From the NCBI GenBank assembly GCA_002255955.1, contig NKIM01000041.1:1-39572 (forward strand): a stretch of 39,572 bases of DNA, written 5' to 3'. Made by a program: the position numbers and the translations under genes. Source of the stretch: Burkholderiales bacterium PBB2 (GTDB taxonomy: Bacteria > Pseudomonadota > Gammaproteobacteria > Burkholderiales > Burkholderiaceae_C). The notes under the pieces are model-generated. The model was not told where the DNA came from. It worked only from the letters and a program-made list of their open reading frames with translations, and searched no databases. Numbering within the stretch: the stretch's first letter is position 1; every line of letters begins with the position of its first letter. Of the stretch, positions 1 through 8,776 are shown piece by piece.

Positions 1-517
1 CAGGGCTCAGGCAGTTGACCATCGTCAGCAGGCCCAGCGGACGCGCCTGCAGCCCCGCCTCGGCTTGGCCCAGCGGGCCGACGCGCAGGACGCAATCAAA
101 ACCTTCGCGGACCAGATCGACACGGCGTTCGGTGCTGCTGAACTCGATCTCCAGCTCCGGGTGGCGATCCAGCAGCTCGGGCAGGCGCGGCATCACGATC
201 TGGCGCGCCACGCCGGTGGACATGTCCAGGCGCAGCCGGCCACGAAGCGATTGCGGGCTCGCCTGGCGAAACATGCCGTCCAGCTCGTCCAGATCGGCCA
301 GCACATCCTTGGCCCGCTCGTAAAAGAGCTGGCCGTCCTGGCTCAGCTGCACGCGGCGGGTGCTGCGATGTAGCAGCCGTGTGCCCAGCCGCGCCTCCAA
401 CTGCTGGACCGCGGCCGACACGCTGGCCTTGGCCAGACCTAGGCTGGCCGCAGCCTGGGTGAAGCTGCCGGTCTCCACCACACGGCTGAAGACCTGCATC
501 TGCTCCATCGGATTCAT
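1..517 (-). CDS. LysR-family transcriptional regulator (partial, C-terminus beyond left edge)
   Basis: The minus-strand frame opens at ATG 517 (MNPMEQMQVF) and stays open to the window edge, giving 172 residues. The first 60 or so form the LysR winged helix-turn-helix: SFTQAAASLGLAKASVSAAVQQLEARLGTRLL is seen in two adjoining segments (SFTQAAASLGLAK, then ASVSAAVQQLEARLG), followed by HRSTRRVQLSQDG. The start of the periplasmic-binding-protein-like effector domain follows (LRLDMSTGVARQIVMPRL, then PELEIEFSSTERRVDLVREG). This pattern is that of the subgroup that regulates neighbouring oxidoreductase genes. The gene is divergent from an SDR oxidoreductase 186 bp away, the classic LysR arrangement, so that gene is its likely target. 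The effector is unknown. The second ATG at 508 is a possible alternative start. Confidence 0.9.
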   Translation of the reverse strand, partial: MNPMEQMQVFSRVVETGSFTQAAASLGLAKASVSAAVQQLEARLGTRLLHRSTRRVQLSQDGQLFYERAKDVLADLDELDGMFRQASPQSLRGRLRLDMSTGVARQIVMPRLPELLDRHPELEIEFSSTERRVDLVREGFDCVLRVGPLGQAEAGLQARPLGLLTMVNCLSP

Positions 518-703
518 CGCTAGGCCCCTTGCATTGTCTTGATTTGACGAACAGTCATTCCTCAGAAGAGCAGTTTATCGAAGCCAAGGCTTTCAATAAG
601 CTTCGCTCACGCTCTGTTCTGGCAGCAAGCCGCAGCGGCAGCAGCACCAGCAGCAGCGACAAAGAGCCCGACCGGGCATTCAACCATTCACCGAGACGCA
701 TCC
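518..703. promoter_or_regulatory. Divergent intergenic region with imperfect dyad (candidate LysR operator)
   Basis: This 186-bp gap separates the divergent LysR and SDR genes. It contains an imperfect dyad, TTATCGAAGCC at 575-585 facing GGCTTTCAATAA at 588-599. That is the size and placement expected of a LysR-type binding site, but no experimentally known motif is matched. The rest is locally rich in CAG repeats (about 630-660) without clear promoter boxes. Operator function is inference. Confidence 0.35.
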
Positions 704-1483
704 ATGCACACCCGCACCCCTTCCCCCCGCCCGCCCATCACCCTGATCACCGGCGGCAGCCGAGGACTGGGCCGCAGCAGCGCCCTGCACCTGGCCGCTC
801 AGGGCCACGACATCATCCTCAGCTACCACAGCCGGGCCGACGAAGCGGCCCGCGCCGTGGCCGAGATCGAGGCGCTGGGCCGCCGCGCTGTGGCTTTGCA
901 GCTGGACACCGGCCGCAGCGAAAGTTTTGCCAGCTTCGCCGCCGCCGTGCAGACGGCGCTGGCCCAGACCTGGCAGCGCGAGCACTTCGACCACCTGATC
1001 AACAACGCCGGCATGGGCGTCTACGCCAGCCTGATGGACACCACCGAGGACCAGTTCGACGAGCTGTTCCGCGTGCATTTCAAGGGTGTGTTCCTGCTCA
1101 GCCAGACGCTGCTGCCGCTGATCCGGGACGGCGGCCGCATCCTCAACATCTCCAGCGGCCTGACCCGCTTCGCCCTGCCCGGCTATGGCGCCTACGCCGC
1201 GATGAAAGGCGCGGTGGAAGTGCTGAGCCGCTACATGGCCAAGGAGCTGGGCCCGCGCGGCATTGCCGTCAATGTGCTGGCGCCCGGCGCCATCGAGACC
1301 GATTTCGGCGGCGGCGTGGTGCGCGACAACGCCGATGTCAATGGCTTCATCGCAGCGCAAACGGCCCTGGGCCGGGTCGGCCTGCCCGACGATATTGGCG
1401 GCGCAATCACCGCCCTGCTGAGCGAAGGCAGCGGCTGGATCAACGGCCAGCGCATCGAAGCCTCGGGCGGCATGTTTCTCTGA
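704..1483 (+). CDS. SDR family NAD(P)-dependent oxidoreductase
   Basis: This 259-residue protein is a classical short-chain dehydrogenase/reductase with a Rossmann fold. The cofactor motif TGGSRGLG lies at residues 16-23, NNAG at 101-104, the catalytic serine at 151/152 (NISSG), and the Tyr165-x3-Lys169 pair in GYGAYAAMKG. The C-terminal part has the usual APGAIETDF and GGMFL sequences of FabG-like members. An Arg/Ser pair after the first glycine motif (GGSR) and the basic residues near it suggest NADPH rather than NADH, but that is not certain. The substrate cannot be deduced. The divergent LysR gene probably controls it. The next gene downstream (EamA permease) lies on the same strand 124 bp away. 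Confidence 0.9.
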   Translation: MHTRTPSPRPPITLITGGSRGLGRSSALHLAAQGHDIILSYHSRADEAARAVAEIEALGRRAVALQLDTGRSESFASFAAAVQTALAQTWQREHFDHLINNAGMGVYASLMDTTEDQFDELFRVHFKGVFLLSQTLLPLIRDGGRILNISSGLTRFALPGYGAYAAMKGAVEVLSRYMAKELGPRGIAVNVLAPGAIETDFGGGVVRDNADVNGFIAAQTALGRVGLPDDIGGAITALLSEGSGWINGQRIEASGGMFL

Positions 1484-1607
1484 ATGAGGCGCGCTGCGCG
1501 CCCAGCCGGGGCGGGCCCAGCGCAAGATACGGGTGGGCCGGCGCCGGCCAGCCCCTATCATGCCGGCTCGCTGGCCCGTCGCCGGCCATGGAAAGCACCG
1601 GCACGAG

Positions 1608-2501
1608 ATGATGAAGCCCAAGGATTTGATCGAACTGAGCCTCTTGGCCGCCATCTGGGGCGCCTCGTTCTTGTTCATGCGGCTCGGCGCCCATGAGTTC
1701 GGCCCGGTACCCATGGCCACCATGCGGGTGCTGGGCGCCAGCATCTTTCTGCTGCCGCTGCTGACCTTTCGTGTCGGCCTGGCGGAGTTGCGCCAGCACT
1801 GGCGGCCGCTGATGGTGGTGGGCCTGCTGAACGGCGCCCTGCCCTTTGCGCTTTACGCCTACGCGGCGCTGTCGATCACGGCCGGCCTGTCCAGCATCCT
1901 CAACGCCACCACGCCACTCTGGGGGGCGATGGTGGCCTGGGTGTGGCTGGGTCAGCGCCTGGATTTCAGCCGCCTCTGCGGCCTGGCCCTGGGCTTTGCG
2001 GGCGTGGTGTTCCTGGCCTGGGATCAAGCCAGCTTCAAGCCGGGCGGCAGCGGCTGGGCCATCCTGGCCTGCCTGCTGGCCACTCTGTGCTACGGCATCG
2101 TCGCCAACTTCAGCAAACGCTATCTGAACGGCCTGAACCCTCTGACCGTCGCCACCGGCAGCCAGCTCACCGCTTCAGCCATGCTGCTGCTGCCCGCGCT
2201 GTTCACCTGGCCCGGGCGCATGCCCAGCGGCCAGGCCTGGCTCAGCGTGGCCATGCTGGCGGTGCTGTGCTCAGGCGTGGCCTACATCCTCTACTTCCGC
2301 CTGATGCAGCGCGTGGGGCCCACCAACACCATCGCCGTGACCTTTTTGATCCCGGTGTTCGCGGTGATCTGGGGTTATGTCTTCCTGGCCGAGGCCTTCA
2401 CCCTGCACATGGCCATGGGCTGCGCCATCGTGCTGCTGGGCACGGCGCTGGCGGTGGGACTGATCCAGCTGGGCCGCAAAGCTGCCCCGGCCGCGGGCTG
2501 A
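1608..2501 (+). CDS. EamA/DMT-superfamily membrane transporter
   Basis: This 297-residue protein has about ten hydrophobic segments in two homologous halves, the layout of EamA (formerly DUF6) permeases such as RhaT/YdcZ-type exporters. The first repeat begins LLAAIWGASFLFMRLG; the second includes ILACLLATLCYGIVANFSKRY and ends AIVLLGTALAVGLIQLG. The start chosen is the ATGATG at 1608/1611, because translation upstream to 1533 yields a Pro/Arg-rich stretch unlike the family and the membrane segment begins soon after MMKPKDLI. It sits in the inner membrane and probably exports a small metabolite or amino acid; the substrate is unknown. Its stop is 24 bp from the convergent CorC-like gene. Confidence 0.88.
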   Translation: MMKPKDLIELSLLAAIWGASFLFMRLGAHEFGPVPMATMRVLGASIFLLPLLTFRVGLAELRQHWRPLMVVGLLNGALPFALYAYAALSITAGLSSILNATTPLWGAMVAWVWLGQRLDFSRLCGLALGFAGVVFLAWDQASFKPGGSGWAILACLLATLCYGIVANFSKRYLNGLNPLTVATGSQLTASAMLLLPALFTWPGRMPSGQAWLSVAMLAVLCSGVAYILYFRLMQRVGPTNTIAVTFLIPVFAVIWGYVFLAEAFTLHMAMGCAIVLLGTALAVGLIQLGRKAAPAAG

Positions 2502-2516
2502 GCGACCCTCATCGAA

Positions 2517-2533
2517 GCGGCTGAATCAGCCGC
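2517..2533. terminator. Perfect 8-1-8 dyad between convergent genes (possible bidirectional terminator)
   Basis: GCGGCTGA at 2517-2524 and TCAGCCGC at 2526-2533 form a perfect inverted repeat. In RNA the stem would be GCGGCT/AGCCGC with a five-base loop. It lies between the convergent EamA and CorC-like genes and overlaps the last codons of the latter. No T-run follows on either strand, so intrinsic termination is doubtful. Confidence 0.35.
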
Positions 2534-3833
2534 CGCTCTCGATCGCCGGCACCGGCGGCACGCGGGCGATCATGACCTGGTCGACGCGGTGGCTGTCCAC
2601 ATCGACCACCTCGAAGCGCCAGCCGGCCCAGAGCACCTGGTCGGTGCGCTTGGGGATGCGGCGCAGCATCACCATCAGGAAACCGGCCAAGGTGTCGTAC
2701 TGGCCGGCATGGGGCAGGATGTCCAGCTCCAGCGCACGTTGCACCTCGGTGATGGGGGTGATGCCGTCGGCCAGGAAGGAGCCATCCTCGCGGCGCACGA
2801 TCTGCTCCTCGTCGTAGGAGGTGACCAGGCTGCCCATGACCGTGCTCATCACATCGTTGAGCGTGATCACGCCCACCACCAGGCTGTATTCGTTGACGAT
2901 GACGGCAAAGTCCTCGTGCTTTTCGCGGAACTGCATCAGCACCTCGGACAGGGTCAGGCGGTCCGGCACGATCAGCACCTTCTTGACCAGGCCTTCCGCG
3001 CGCAGGGCGATGGGCTCGTCGCGCAGCACGCGCTGGAACAGATCGGTGGCGTCCACATAGCCCACCACCTGGTCGATCTCGCTCTCGCAGACCAGATAGG
3101 TCGAGTGCGGATCGTCGGCGATGCGGTTGCGGATCAGGGTGTCATCGTCGTTGATCGAGAAGAACACCACCCGCTCGCGCGTGGTCATGGCGCTCTCGAC
3201 CGTGCGGGTGTCCAGCTCGAACACGTTCTCGATCACCTGCTGCTCGGCGTCCGCCACCACACCGGCCTGGTTGCCGGCCTCGGCCAGGGCCAGGATGTCG
3301 GCATGGGTGATGCTGTTGTCGCGCGCAGCCGGTAGGCCCATCACGCGGATCAGGCCTTCGGTCAGCACGCTGAAGACCCAGGCCAGGGGCTTGAACAAGG
3401 CCACCAGCCACTGCATGGGGCCGATCACCGCCACCGCCATGCGCTCGGGCTCATTCATGGACAGGCGCTTGGGCACCAGATCAGCCAGCACGATGAAGAG
3501 CGAGGTGATGGAGGCGAATGAGAGGCCAAAACCCAGGGTCTGGGCCAGCTCGGGCGCCACCAGATAGCCCAGCATGGCGGCGAAATGCGGGGTCAAGGCC
3601 CCTTCGCCGACGATGCCGCCGAGGATGGCCACGGTGTTGATGCCGATCTGCACCACCGTGAAGTAGTGGCCGGGCTGCTCCTGCACCGCCAACACCTGCT
3701 CTGCACGGCCATCGCCCTCATCGGCCAGCTGACGCAACTTCATCCGCCGCGAGGCGGCGAGCGCCATTTCGGCCACCGAGAAAAAAGCGCTGGCGGCGAT
3801 CAGGGCGGCGATGAAGAGCAGGTTGCTGAGCAA
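2526..3833 (-). CDS. CNNM/CorC (HlyC/CorC) family membrane protein with CBS pair
   Basis: This 435-residue protein has the order of the UPF0053/CNNM family: an N-terminal DUF21 membrane region (residues 1-190, about four hydrophobic segments, with SAFFSVAEMALAASRR near the start), a CBS-domain pair (about 210-335, including TYLVCESEIDQVVGYVDATDL and FAVIVNEYSLVVGVITLNDV), and a C-terminal CorC_HlyC domain (about 350-425, LPHAGQYDTLAGFLMVMLRRIP). Members are linked to Mg2+/Co2+ efflux; the old 'hemolysin' label is historical. The start is TTG at 3833, supported by AAGGA at 3841-3845 seven bases upstream. It lies 60 bp downstream of zipA on the same strand, where related genomes often have ligA, and may be cotranscribed with smc-zipA. 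Confidence 0.9.
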   Translation of the reverse strand: MLSNLLFIAALIAASAFFSVAEMALAASRRMKLRQLADEGDGRAEQVLAVQEQPGHYFTVVQIGINTVAILGGIVGEGALTPHFAAMLGYLVAPELAQTLGFGLSFASITSLFIVLADLVPKRLSMNEPERMAVAVIGPMQWLVALFKPLAWVFSVLTEGLIRVMGLPAARDNSITHADILALAEAGNQAGVVADAEQQVIENVFELDTRTVESAMTTRERVVFFSINDDDTLIRNRIADDPHSTYLVCESEIDQVVGYVDATDLFQRVLRDEPIALRAEGLVKKVLIVPDRLTLSEVLMQFREKHEDFAVIVNEYSLVVGVITLNDVMSTVMGSLVTSYDEEQIVRREDGSFLADGITPITEVQRALELDILPHAGQYDTLAGFLMVMLRRIPKRTDQVLWAGWRFEVVDVDSHRVDQVMIARVPPVPAIESGG

Positions 3834-3893
3834 ATTGGGATCCTTGGGTCGGGGTTGGCGATGGGCGGCGCTGGGCGGCGCTGCGCTCGAAGC

Positions 3894-4949
3894 CTAGCTG
3901 AACAGACGGCGCGCCGCCAGCGTGCCAGCCGCCAGATCACGCGAAGCCAGGGCACGGTAGAGGGTGCTGAGCTCCTGGCCGATGCTGGCGAAGGCGTGCA
4001 GATTGAGGATGTGGCCGCGGTCATCGCAGACATCGGCCTCAATGTCTCGGGCCAGGCCGCGTGCGGCCTCCTGCCAGCTGGCGAAGGGTTCCAGCGCTTC
4101 CGGCGTCTGCGGCACATCGAGCGACAGGGCCAGGTCGCGCAGCGAGGACTGCTGCGGATCTTCGGCCAGCGCGGCCTGGGAATCAAAGCTCAGCGAGAGG
4201 ATGGGCGGCGCGCCCTCTTCCGCCGCCGGCAGCACCAGGCGCCCGGGCATGGCGCCCGGCACAAAGCCGTGGCGCAAGGCCATCTGCTGCACATAACCGA
4301 GGGTCCAGGCGGCATTGCGGGCGCGCAGCACCACGGCCAGCTGGGCATCGTGGGCGCTGGCAAACTGGTCCAACTCGCGCGCGCGGCTGACCACATCGAG
4401 CATGTCGGGGAACTGCACAAAGGCCCCAATGCCATCGGCAAAACCCTGGACCTTCTGCACAAACTCCGAGTATTCGATCTCGTTCATCGCGCCATTGCGG
4501 TTGGCCATCTGCACGCCGGCCTGGAACTCGCCGTAGCGCTGGCCGGCCAGAGGTAGTTCCCACTCGCCGCTTTCGGCGTTCAGGCCCTCGATATGAAAGG
4601 GCTTGGTGCCCGCGCGGCGACTGCCCGGCAGGTGAGAAGTGGCCATCTCGCCGCTGATGGGTGCGTCCAGGGTGATGGTGGCGATGGCATCGATCAAGGC
4701 ATCGATGCGGGCCGAGGGCTTGCGCGGCGGGCGGCTGACAGGCGGCAAGCCCTCGTCCAGGCCCGCCCCCGAGGGCTCGGCGGCGGCGGCGCCGTCCAGG
4801 CCAGGCTCCTGGCGCTGGCCGTCCATGACCGGCTCTTTCTGCGGCTCGGCGCGGCGCGGGCCGGCCTTGCGGGCGCTCCAGGCGCCGTGGCCCACCACAC
4901 CGGCCAGCACCAGGCCGCCTAGGATGGCCAGCATTTCGGTCAAGCTCAT
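3894..4949 (-). CDS. zipA: Cell division protein ZipA-like (FtsZ-binding domain)
   Basis: This 351-residue protein has one N-terminal membrane segment (EMLAILGGLVLAGVVGHGAW), then a Pro/Gly/Ala-rich, charged linker (about 30-85), then a globular C-terminal half matching the ZipA FtsZ-binding fold (for example AGVQMANRNGAMNEIEYSEF and FVQFPDMLDVVSRARELDQF). ZipA tethers the FtsZ ring to the inner membrane. The family is divergent outside gammaproteobacteria, so identification rests on architecture and on the smc-zipA gene pair typical of Burkholderiales. The start ATG 4949 is directly before the membrane segment. smc ends 106 bp upstream on the same strand, so cotranscription is likely. Confidence 0.85.
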   Translation of the reverse strand: MSLTEMLAILGGLVLAGVVGHGAWSARKAGPRRAEPQKEPVMDGQRQEPGLDGAAAAEPSGAGLDEGLPPVSRPPRKPSARIDALIDAIATITLDAPISGEMATSHLPGSRRAGTKPFHIEGLNAESGEWELPLAGQRYGEFQAGVQMANRNGAMNEIEYSEFVQKVQGFADGIGAFVQFPDMLDVVSRARELDQFASAHDAQLAVVLRARNAAWTLGYVQQMALRHGFVPGAMPGRLVLPAAEEGAPPILSLSFDSQAALAEDPQQSSLRDLALSLDVPQTPEALEPFASWQEAARGLARDIEADVCDDRGHILNLHAFASIGQELSTLYRALASRDLAAGTLAARRLFS

Positions 4950-5055
4950 GCGCGGGCTCCCCGCTCAGCGCGCCAGCCCGCAAGCTGAGCCCGCATCCAG
5001 TTCTTCGTCACAGTTGTCGCTTTCTGCTGCTGCATCTTCTCGCTGCTCATCCTCT

Positions 5056-8000
5056 TCAGGCCTCGGCCATGGCCAGGGCCTTGTCCATGTCCACCGCCAC
5101 GATGCGGGACACGCCTTGTTCCTGCATGGTCACGCCGATCAGTTGCTCGGCCATTTCCATTGCAATCTTGTTGTGCGAGATGAAGAGGAACTGGGTTCCG
5201 CTGCTCATCTCGGCCACCAGCTTGGCGTAACGCTCGGTGTTGGCGTCATCGAGCGGCGCATCCACCTCGTCCAGCAGGCAGAACGGTGCCGGGTTGAGCT
5301 GGAAGATCGCAAACACCAGGGCAATCGCCGTCAGCGCTTTCTCACCGCCCGACAGCAGGTGGATGGTGCTGTTCTTCTTGCCCGGTGGCTGGGCCATGAC
5401 CTGCACGCCGGCGTCAAGGATTTCATCGCCCGTCATCACCAGTTTGGCCTGGCCGCCGCCGAACAGGGTCGGGAACATGCGACCGAAATGGTGGTTGACC
5501 TGATCAAACGTGGCGCCCAGCAGATCGCGGGTCTCCAGGTCGATCTTGTGGATGGCATCTTCCAGAGTCTTCATGGCCGACATCAGGTCGGCGCATTGCG
5601 AATCGAGGAAGGTCTTGCGCTCGCGCGCCGACGCCAGCTCGTCCAGCGCAGCCAGGTTGACGGCACCGAGCGAGGCAATCTCGCGGTTGATGCGGTCAAT
5701 CTCGCCCTGCAGGCCGTAGAGCTTGACCTGGCCTTGCTCGATGCCCTGGGCCAGGGCCTCCAGGTCCACCTCGGCGGCGATCAACTGCTCCATGAACTGG
5801 GCGCCGCCGAGCTGGGCTGCCTGCTCCTCCAGCTGCAGCTTGGTGATGCGGTCGCGCAGCGGGTCCAGGCTGCGCTCGAAGGTCACGCGCTGCTCATCGG
5901 CCTTGCGCAGGCGCAGGCTCAGGTCGTCGTAGTTGCTGCGCACGGCGGCCAGGGCCTGCTCACGCTCCATCTTGAGCGCCAGCGCGTCCTGAAGGCCGGC
6001 CTGTGCGGCGGCATCGTTGAGCGTGTCCATCTCGCGCTGCAGGCTCTCGGCCGAGGCGGTGTTGGTCTGCACCTGTTGCTGGGCGGTTTCGATCGCGCGC
6101 TGCAGCTCGGCCCGGCGCGATGCGAGGGCGCGGGCGCTGTACTGAGACTCCTGCGCGCGGCGCTCCAGCGCACGCAGCTGCTCGCGCGCCTCGCCCAGGC
6201 GGCGTTCGGCCAGGATCACCGCCTCGTCCAGCTCGGCATGGCGCTCCTGCGTGGTGGCCAGCTGCATGTCCAGCTCTTCGAAGCGAGCTTCGCCGGTGAC
6301 ACGGCGTTCCTGCAACTCCTCGGCCTGGGCATCGATCTCGGCCAGCTCGCCTTCCAGCTGGCCGCGCCGGGCGCTGGCTGCCTCGCTTTGCTGGGTCAGG
6401 CGCAGCAGCTCGACGTGGAGCTGGTGGGCGCGGTTCTGCGCCTCGCCGGCCTCGCGGCGCAGCAGCACCAGGCGCTGCGAGCCTTCGGTGTAGGCGGCTT
6501 CGGCGCGCACCAGGGCGCTCTTCGCTTCTTCGGCAATCAGGGTCTGGGCGCGCAGCTCCAGCTGCAGCTGCTCGATTTCCTGCGCACGAGCCAGCATGCC
6601 GGCCTGCTCGGAATCGGGCGCATAGAAGCTGACCGCAAACTGGCTGACCGCATGGCCGGCCGGGGTCATGATCAGCTCGCCATGGGTCAGGCGGGCGCGC
6701 TGGGCCAGGGCCTCTTCCAGGCTGGCCGCGGTGTAGACACCCTCCAGCCAGTCGTTGAGCAAGGCCTTGAGGCCGGCGTCGTCCAAGCGCAGCAAATCGC
6801 TGAGGCGCGCCAGGGTTTCGTGGGTGTTGGCAATGGCAGCGGCCGGCGGCGAGTAAAAGGCCAACCGAGCCGGGGGCGCATCGGCGGCAAAAGCCTGCAC
6901 CGTTTCCAGGCGGCCGACCTGCAGCGCGCTCATGCGCTCGCGCAGCGCGGCCTCCAGGGCGTTTTCCCAGCCCGCTTGAATATGGAGTTTGGTCCACAAA
7001 CCTTGCAGGCCATCCAGGCCATGCTTGGCCAGCCAGGGCTTGAGCTTGCCCTCGGTCTGCACCTTCTCCTGCAGGGCACGCAAGGCATCGAGCCGGGCCG
7101 AGAGCTCGGACTGGCGCCGGCCTTGGGCATTGGCATCGGCCTGGGCATGGCGACGCTGCTCGTCTTGCAGCGGCACCTGTTCCTGCAGCTCTTGCAGGCG
7201 GGCGTCGGCCATGTCGCGGGTCTCGTCGGCCGCCTCGCTCTGGCGCTTCAGTTCAGCCAGGCGATCGGCATCGGGCACGGCCAGGCCCTGACGCTCGGCC
7301 GCCAAGCGCTCGCGCCGGGTGCGCAGCTGGCGGGCCTGCTCTTCGATGCTGCGGCTCTCGGCCGCCAGCACCTGGATCTGCTGCTGCACCTGCACGACCA
7401 GAGCGCGCTGCTCATTGGCCCGGCCCTGGGCGGCGCGCACCGCGTCTTCGCCATTGGGCAGATTGGCGGCTTGCTCCTCGGCCTGGGCGGCCAGGATCTC
7501 GCTTTGCTCCTCGGCCGTGGCGATCTGCTCGGCGATGGTTTCCAGCTCCTCCTGGGCCTGGACCGAGCGCTCCTGCCACTGGGTGTTCTGGGCCTGCAGC
7601 TCGATCAGGCGCGATTCCACCCGCTGGCGGCCTTCGACCACATAGCGGATGCGCTCTTCCAGGCGGCTGACTTCCAGCTGCGCCTCGGCATAACGGCCTT
7701 GTGAAGCGTGCAGCTCGTCGCCAGCGGCGTAGTGGGCCTGGCGCACGGTTTCCAGCTCCGCCTCGACCTGGCGCAGCTCGGCCATGCGCGATTCCAGCGC
7801 ATTGACGGCCTCCAGGTGCTCGGCCTTGACCCGGCCCTGCTCGGAGGTGGCGTCGCGGTGCTTGAGGAACCAGAGCTGGTGCAGCTTGAGCGTGCCGGCG
7901 TCCTGCAGGGCGCGGTAGCTGGCCGCCACCTCGGCCTGCTTTTCCAGCTTTTCGAGGTTGTTGTTCAGCTCGCGCAGGATGTCGTCGACGCGGGTCAGGT

Positions 8001-8568
8001 TTTCGCGCGTGTCCTTGAGCCGATTCTCGGTCTCACGGCGGCGTTCCTTGTACTTGGAGACGCCGGCCGCCTCCTCCAGGAACATGCGCATCTCTTCCGG
8101 CTTGGATTCGATGATGCGGCTGATGGTGCCCTGGCCGATGATGGCGTAGGCGCGCGGGCCGAGGCCGGTGCCCAGGAACACGTCCTGCACATCGCGGCGG
8201 CGCACCGGCTGGTTGTTGATGAAGTAGCTGGAGGTGCCGTCGCGGGTCAGCACACGCTTGACGGCGATTTCCGAGAACTGGTTCCACTGGCCGCCGGCGC
8301 GGCCGTCTTCGTTGGCGAACACCAGCTCCACGCTGGAGCGGCTGGCCGGCTTGCGGTTGCCCGAGCCGTTGAAGATCACGTCCTGCATGGACTCGCCGCG
8401 CAGCTCGCTGGCCTTGCTCTCGCCCAGCACCCAGCGCACCGCGTCCATGATGTTGGACTTGCCGCAGCCATTGGGCCCGACCACGCCGACCAGCTGCCCG
8501 GGCAGTTGGAACACCGTGGGATCGGCGAAGGACTTGAAGCCCGAGAGCTTGATCGAGTTCAGACGCAT
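5056..8568 (-). CDS. smc: Chromosome segregation protein SMC
   Basis: This 1170-residue SMC ATPase organises and condenses the chromosome. The Walker A motif GPNGCGKSN is at 31-39, long coiled coils run on both sides of a hinge (roughly 510-650, including LDGLQGLWTKLHIQ), the ABC signature LLSGGEKAL starts near 1071, and Walker B FCLLDEVDAPLDDAN is near 1096. Length is normal for bacterial SMC. The start is ATG 8568 (MRLNSIKLSGFKSFAD), the conserved N-terminus; an in-frame ATG at 8616 would add 16 residues not seen in the family. It heads the minus-strand unit smc-zipA-CorC-like. The scpA/scpB partner genes are not in the window. Confidence 0.97.
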   Translation of the reverse strand: MRLNSIKLSGFKSFADPTVFQLPGQLVGVVGPNGCGKSNIMDAVRWVLGESKASELRGESMQDVIFNGSGNRKPASRSSVELVFANEDGRAGGQWNQFSEIAVKRVLTRDGTSSYFINNQPVRRRDVQDVFLGTGLGPRAYAIIGQGTISRIIESKPEEMRMFLEEAAGVSKYKERRRETENRLKDTRENLTRVDDILRELNNNLEKLEKQAEVAASYRALQDAGTLKLHQLWFLKHRDATSEQGRVKAEHLEAVNALESRMAELRQVEAELETVRQAHYAAGDELHASQGRYAEAQLEVSRLEERIRYVVEGRQRVESRLIELQAQNTQWQERSVQAQEELETIAEQIATAEEQSEILAAQAEEQAANLPNGEDAVRAAQGRANEQRALVVQVQQQIQVLAAESRSIEEQARQLRTRRERLAAERQGLAVPDADRLAELKRQSEAADETRDMADARLQELQEQVPLQDEQRRHAQADANAQGRRQSELSARLDALRALQEKVQTEGKLKPWLAKHGLDGLQGLWTKLHIQAGWENALEAALRERMSALQVGRLETVQAFAADAPPARLAFYSPPAAAIANTHETLARLSDLLRLDDAGLKALLNDWLEGVYTAASLEEALAQRARLTHGELIMTPAGHAVSQFAVSFYAPDSEQAGMLARAQEIEQLQLELRAQTLIAEEAKSALVRAEAAYTEGSQRLVLLRREAGEAQNRAHQLHVELLRLTQQSEAASARRGQLEGELAEIDAQAEELQERRVTGEARFEELDMQLATTQERHAELDEAVILAERRLGEAREQLRALERRAQESQYSARALASRRAELQRAIETAQQQVQTNTASAESLQREMDTLNDAAAQAGLQDALALKMEREQALAAVRSNYDDLSLRLRKADEQRVTFERSLDPLRDRITKLQLEEQAAQLGGAQFMEQLIAAEVDLEALAQGIEQGQVKLYGLQGEIDRINREIASLGAVNLAALDELASARERKTFLDSQCADLMSAMKTLEDAIHKIDLETRDLLGATFDQVNHHFGRMFPTLFGGGQAKLVMTGDEILDAGVQVMAQPPGKKNSTIHLLSGGEKALTAIALVFAIFQLNPAPFCLLDEVDAPLDDANTERYAKLVAEMSSGTQFLFISHNKIAMEMAEQLIGVTMQEQGVSRIVAVDMDKALAMAEA

Positions 8569-8776
8569 GGGCGCAAGACCATTCTTACCCGCCGGGCGCG
8601 GCCGCTCGATTTGCACCGGCAGCGGCTCCCGACGAGCCTCCTAAGCTGTTGATTTATTTGAACAAAAGCCCTTAAACCTGGGGCTTGAGCGGGCCTGGAT
8701 GATACCATCCGCCCTTCCCCATCTTTTGGCAAGCCGTCGCGTTGTTTCGACGCGGTGGCAGCCCTGCATTGACGCC
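8569..8776. promoter_or_regulatory. Divergent smc/queF intergenic region
   Basis: This 208-bp gap separates divergent smc and queF. On the plus strand, TTGATT (8649-8654) and TTAAAC (8672-8677) are 17 bases apart and could be a sigma-70 promoter for queF. A hairpin, AAGCCC 8666-8671 with GGGCTT 8681-8686, overlaps it; read on the minus strand it is followed by TTTTGTT, about 100 bases before smc, and could act as a weak attenuator. I found no preQ1 riboswitch here. Promoter and attenuator are inference. Confidence 0.35.

Noticed and set aside
1536-1549. GGCCGGCGCCGGCC palindrome before the EamA gene
   Set aside because: A self-complementary GC run is expected by chance at this base composition and has no T-run or partner site.
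4639-7704. Long plus-strand open frame of about 1020 codons opposite smc
   Set aside because: It is antisense to a fully supported smc gene; its Leu/Gly/Gln-rich translation has no domain and reflects third-position GC bias.
8569-8776. preQ1 riboswitch upstream of queF
   Set aside because: The hairpin at 8666-8686 lacks the conserved preQ1 aptamer loop and A-rich tail; only a plain stem is visible.
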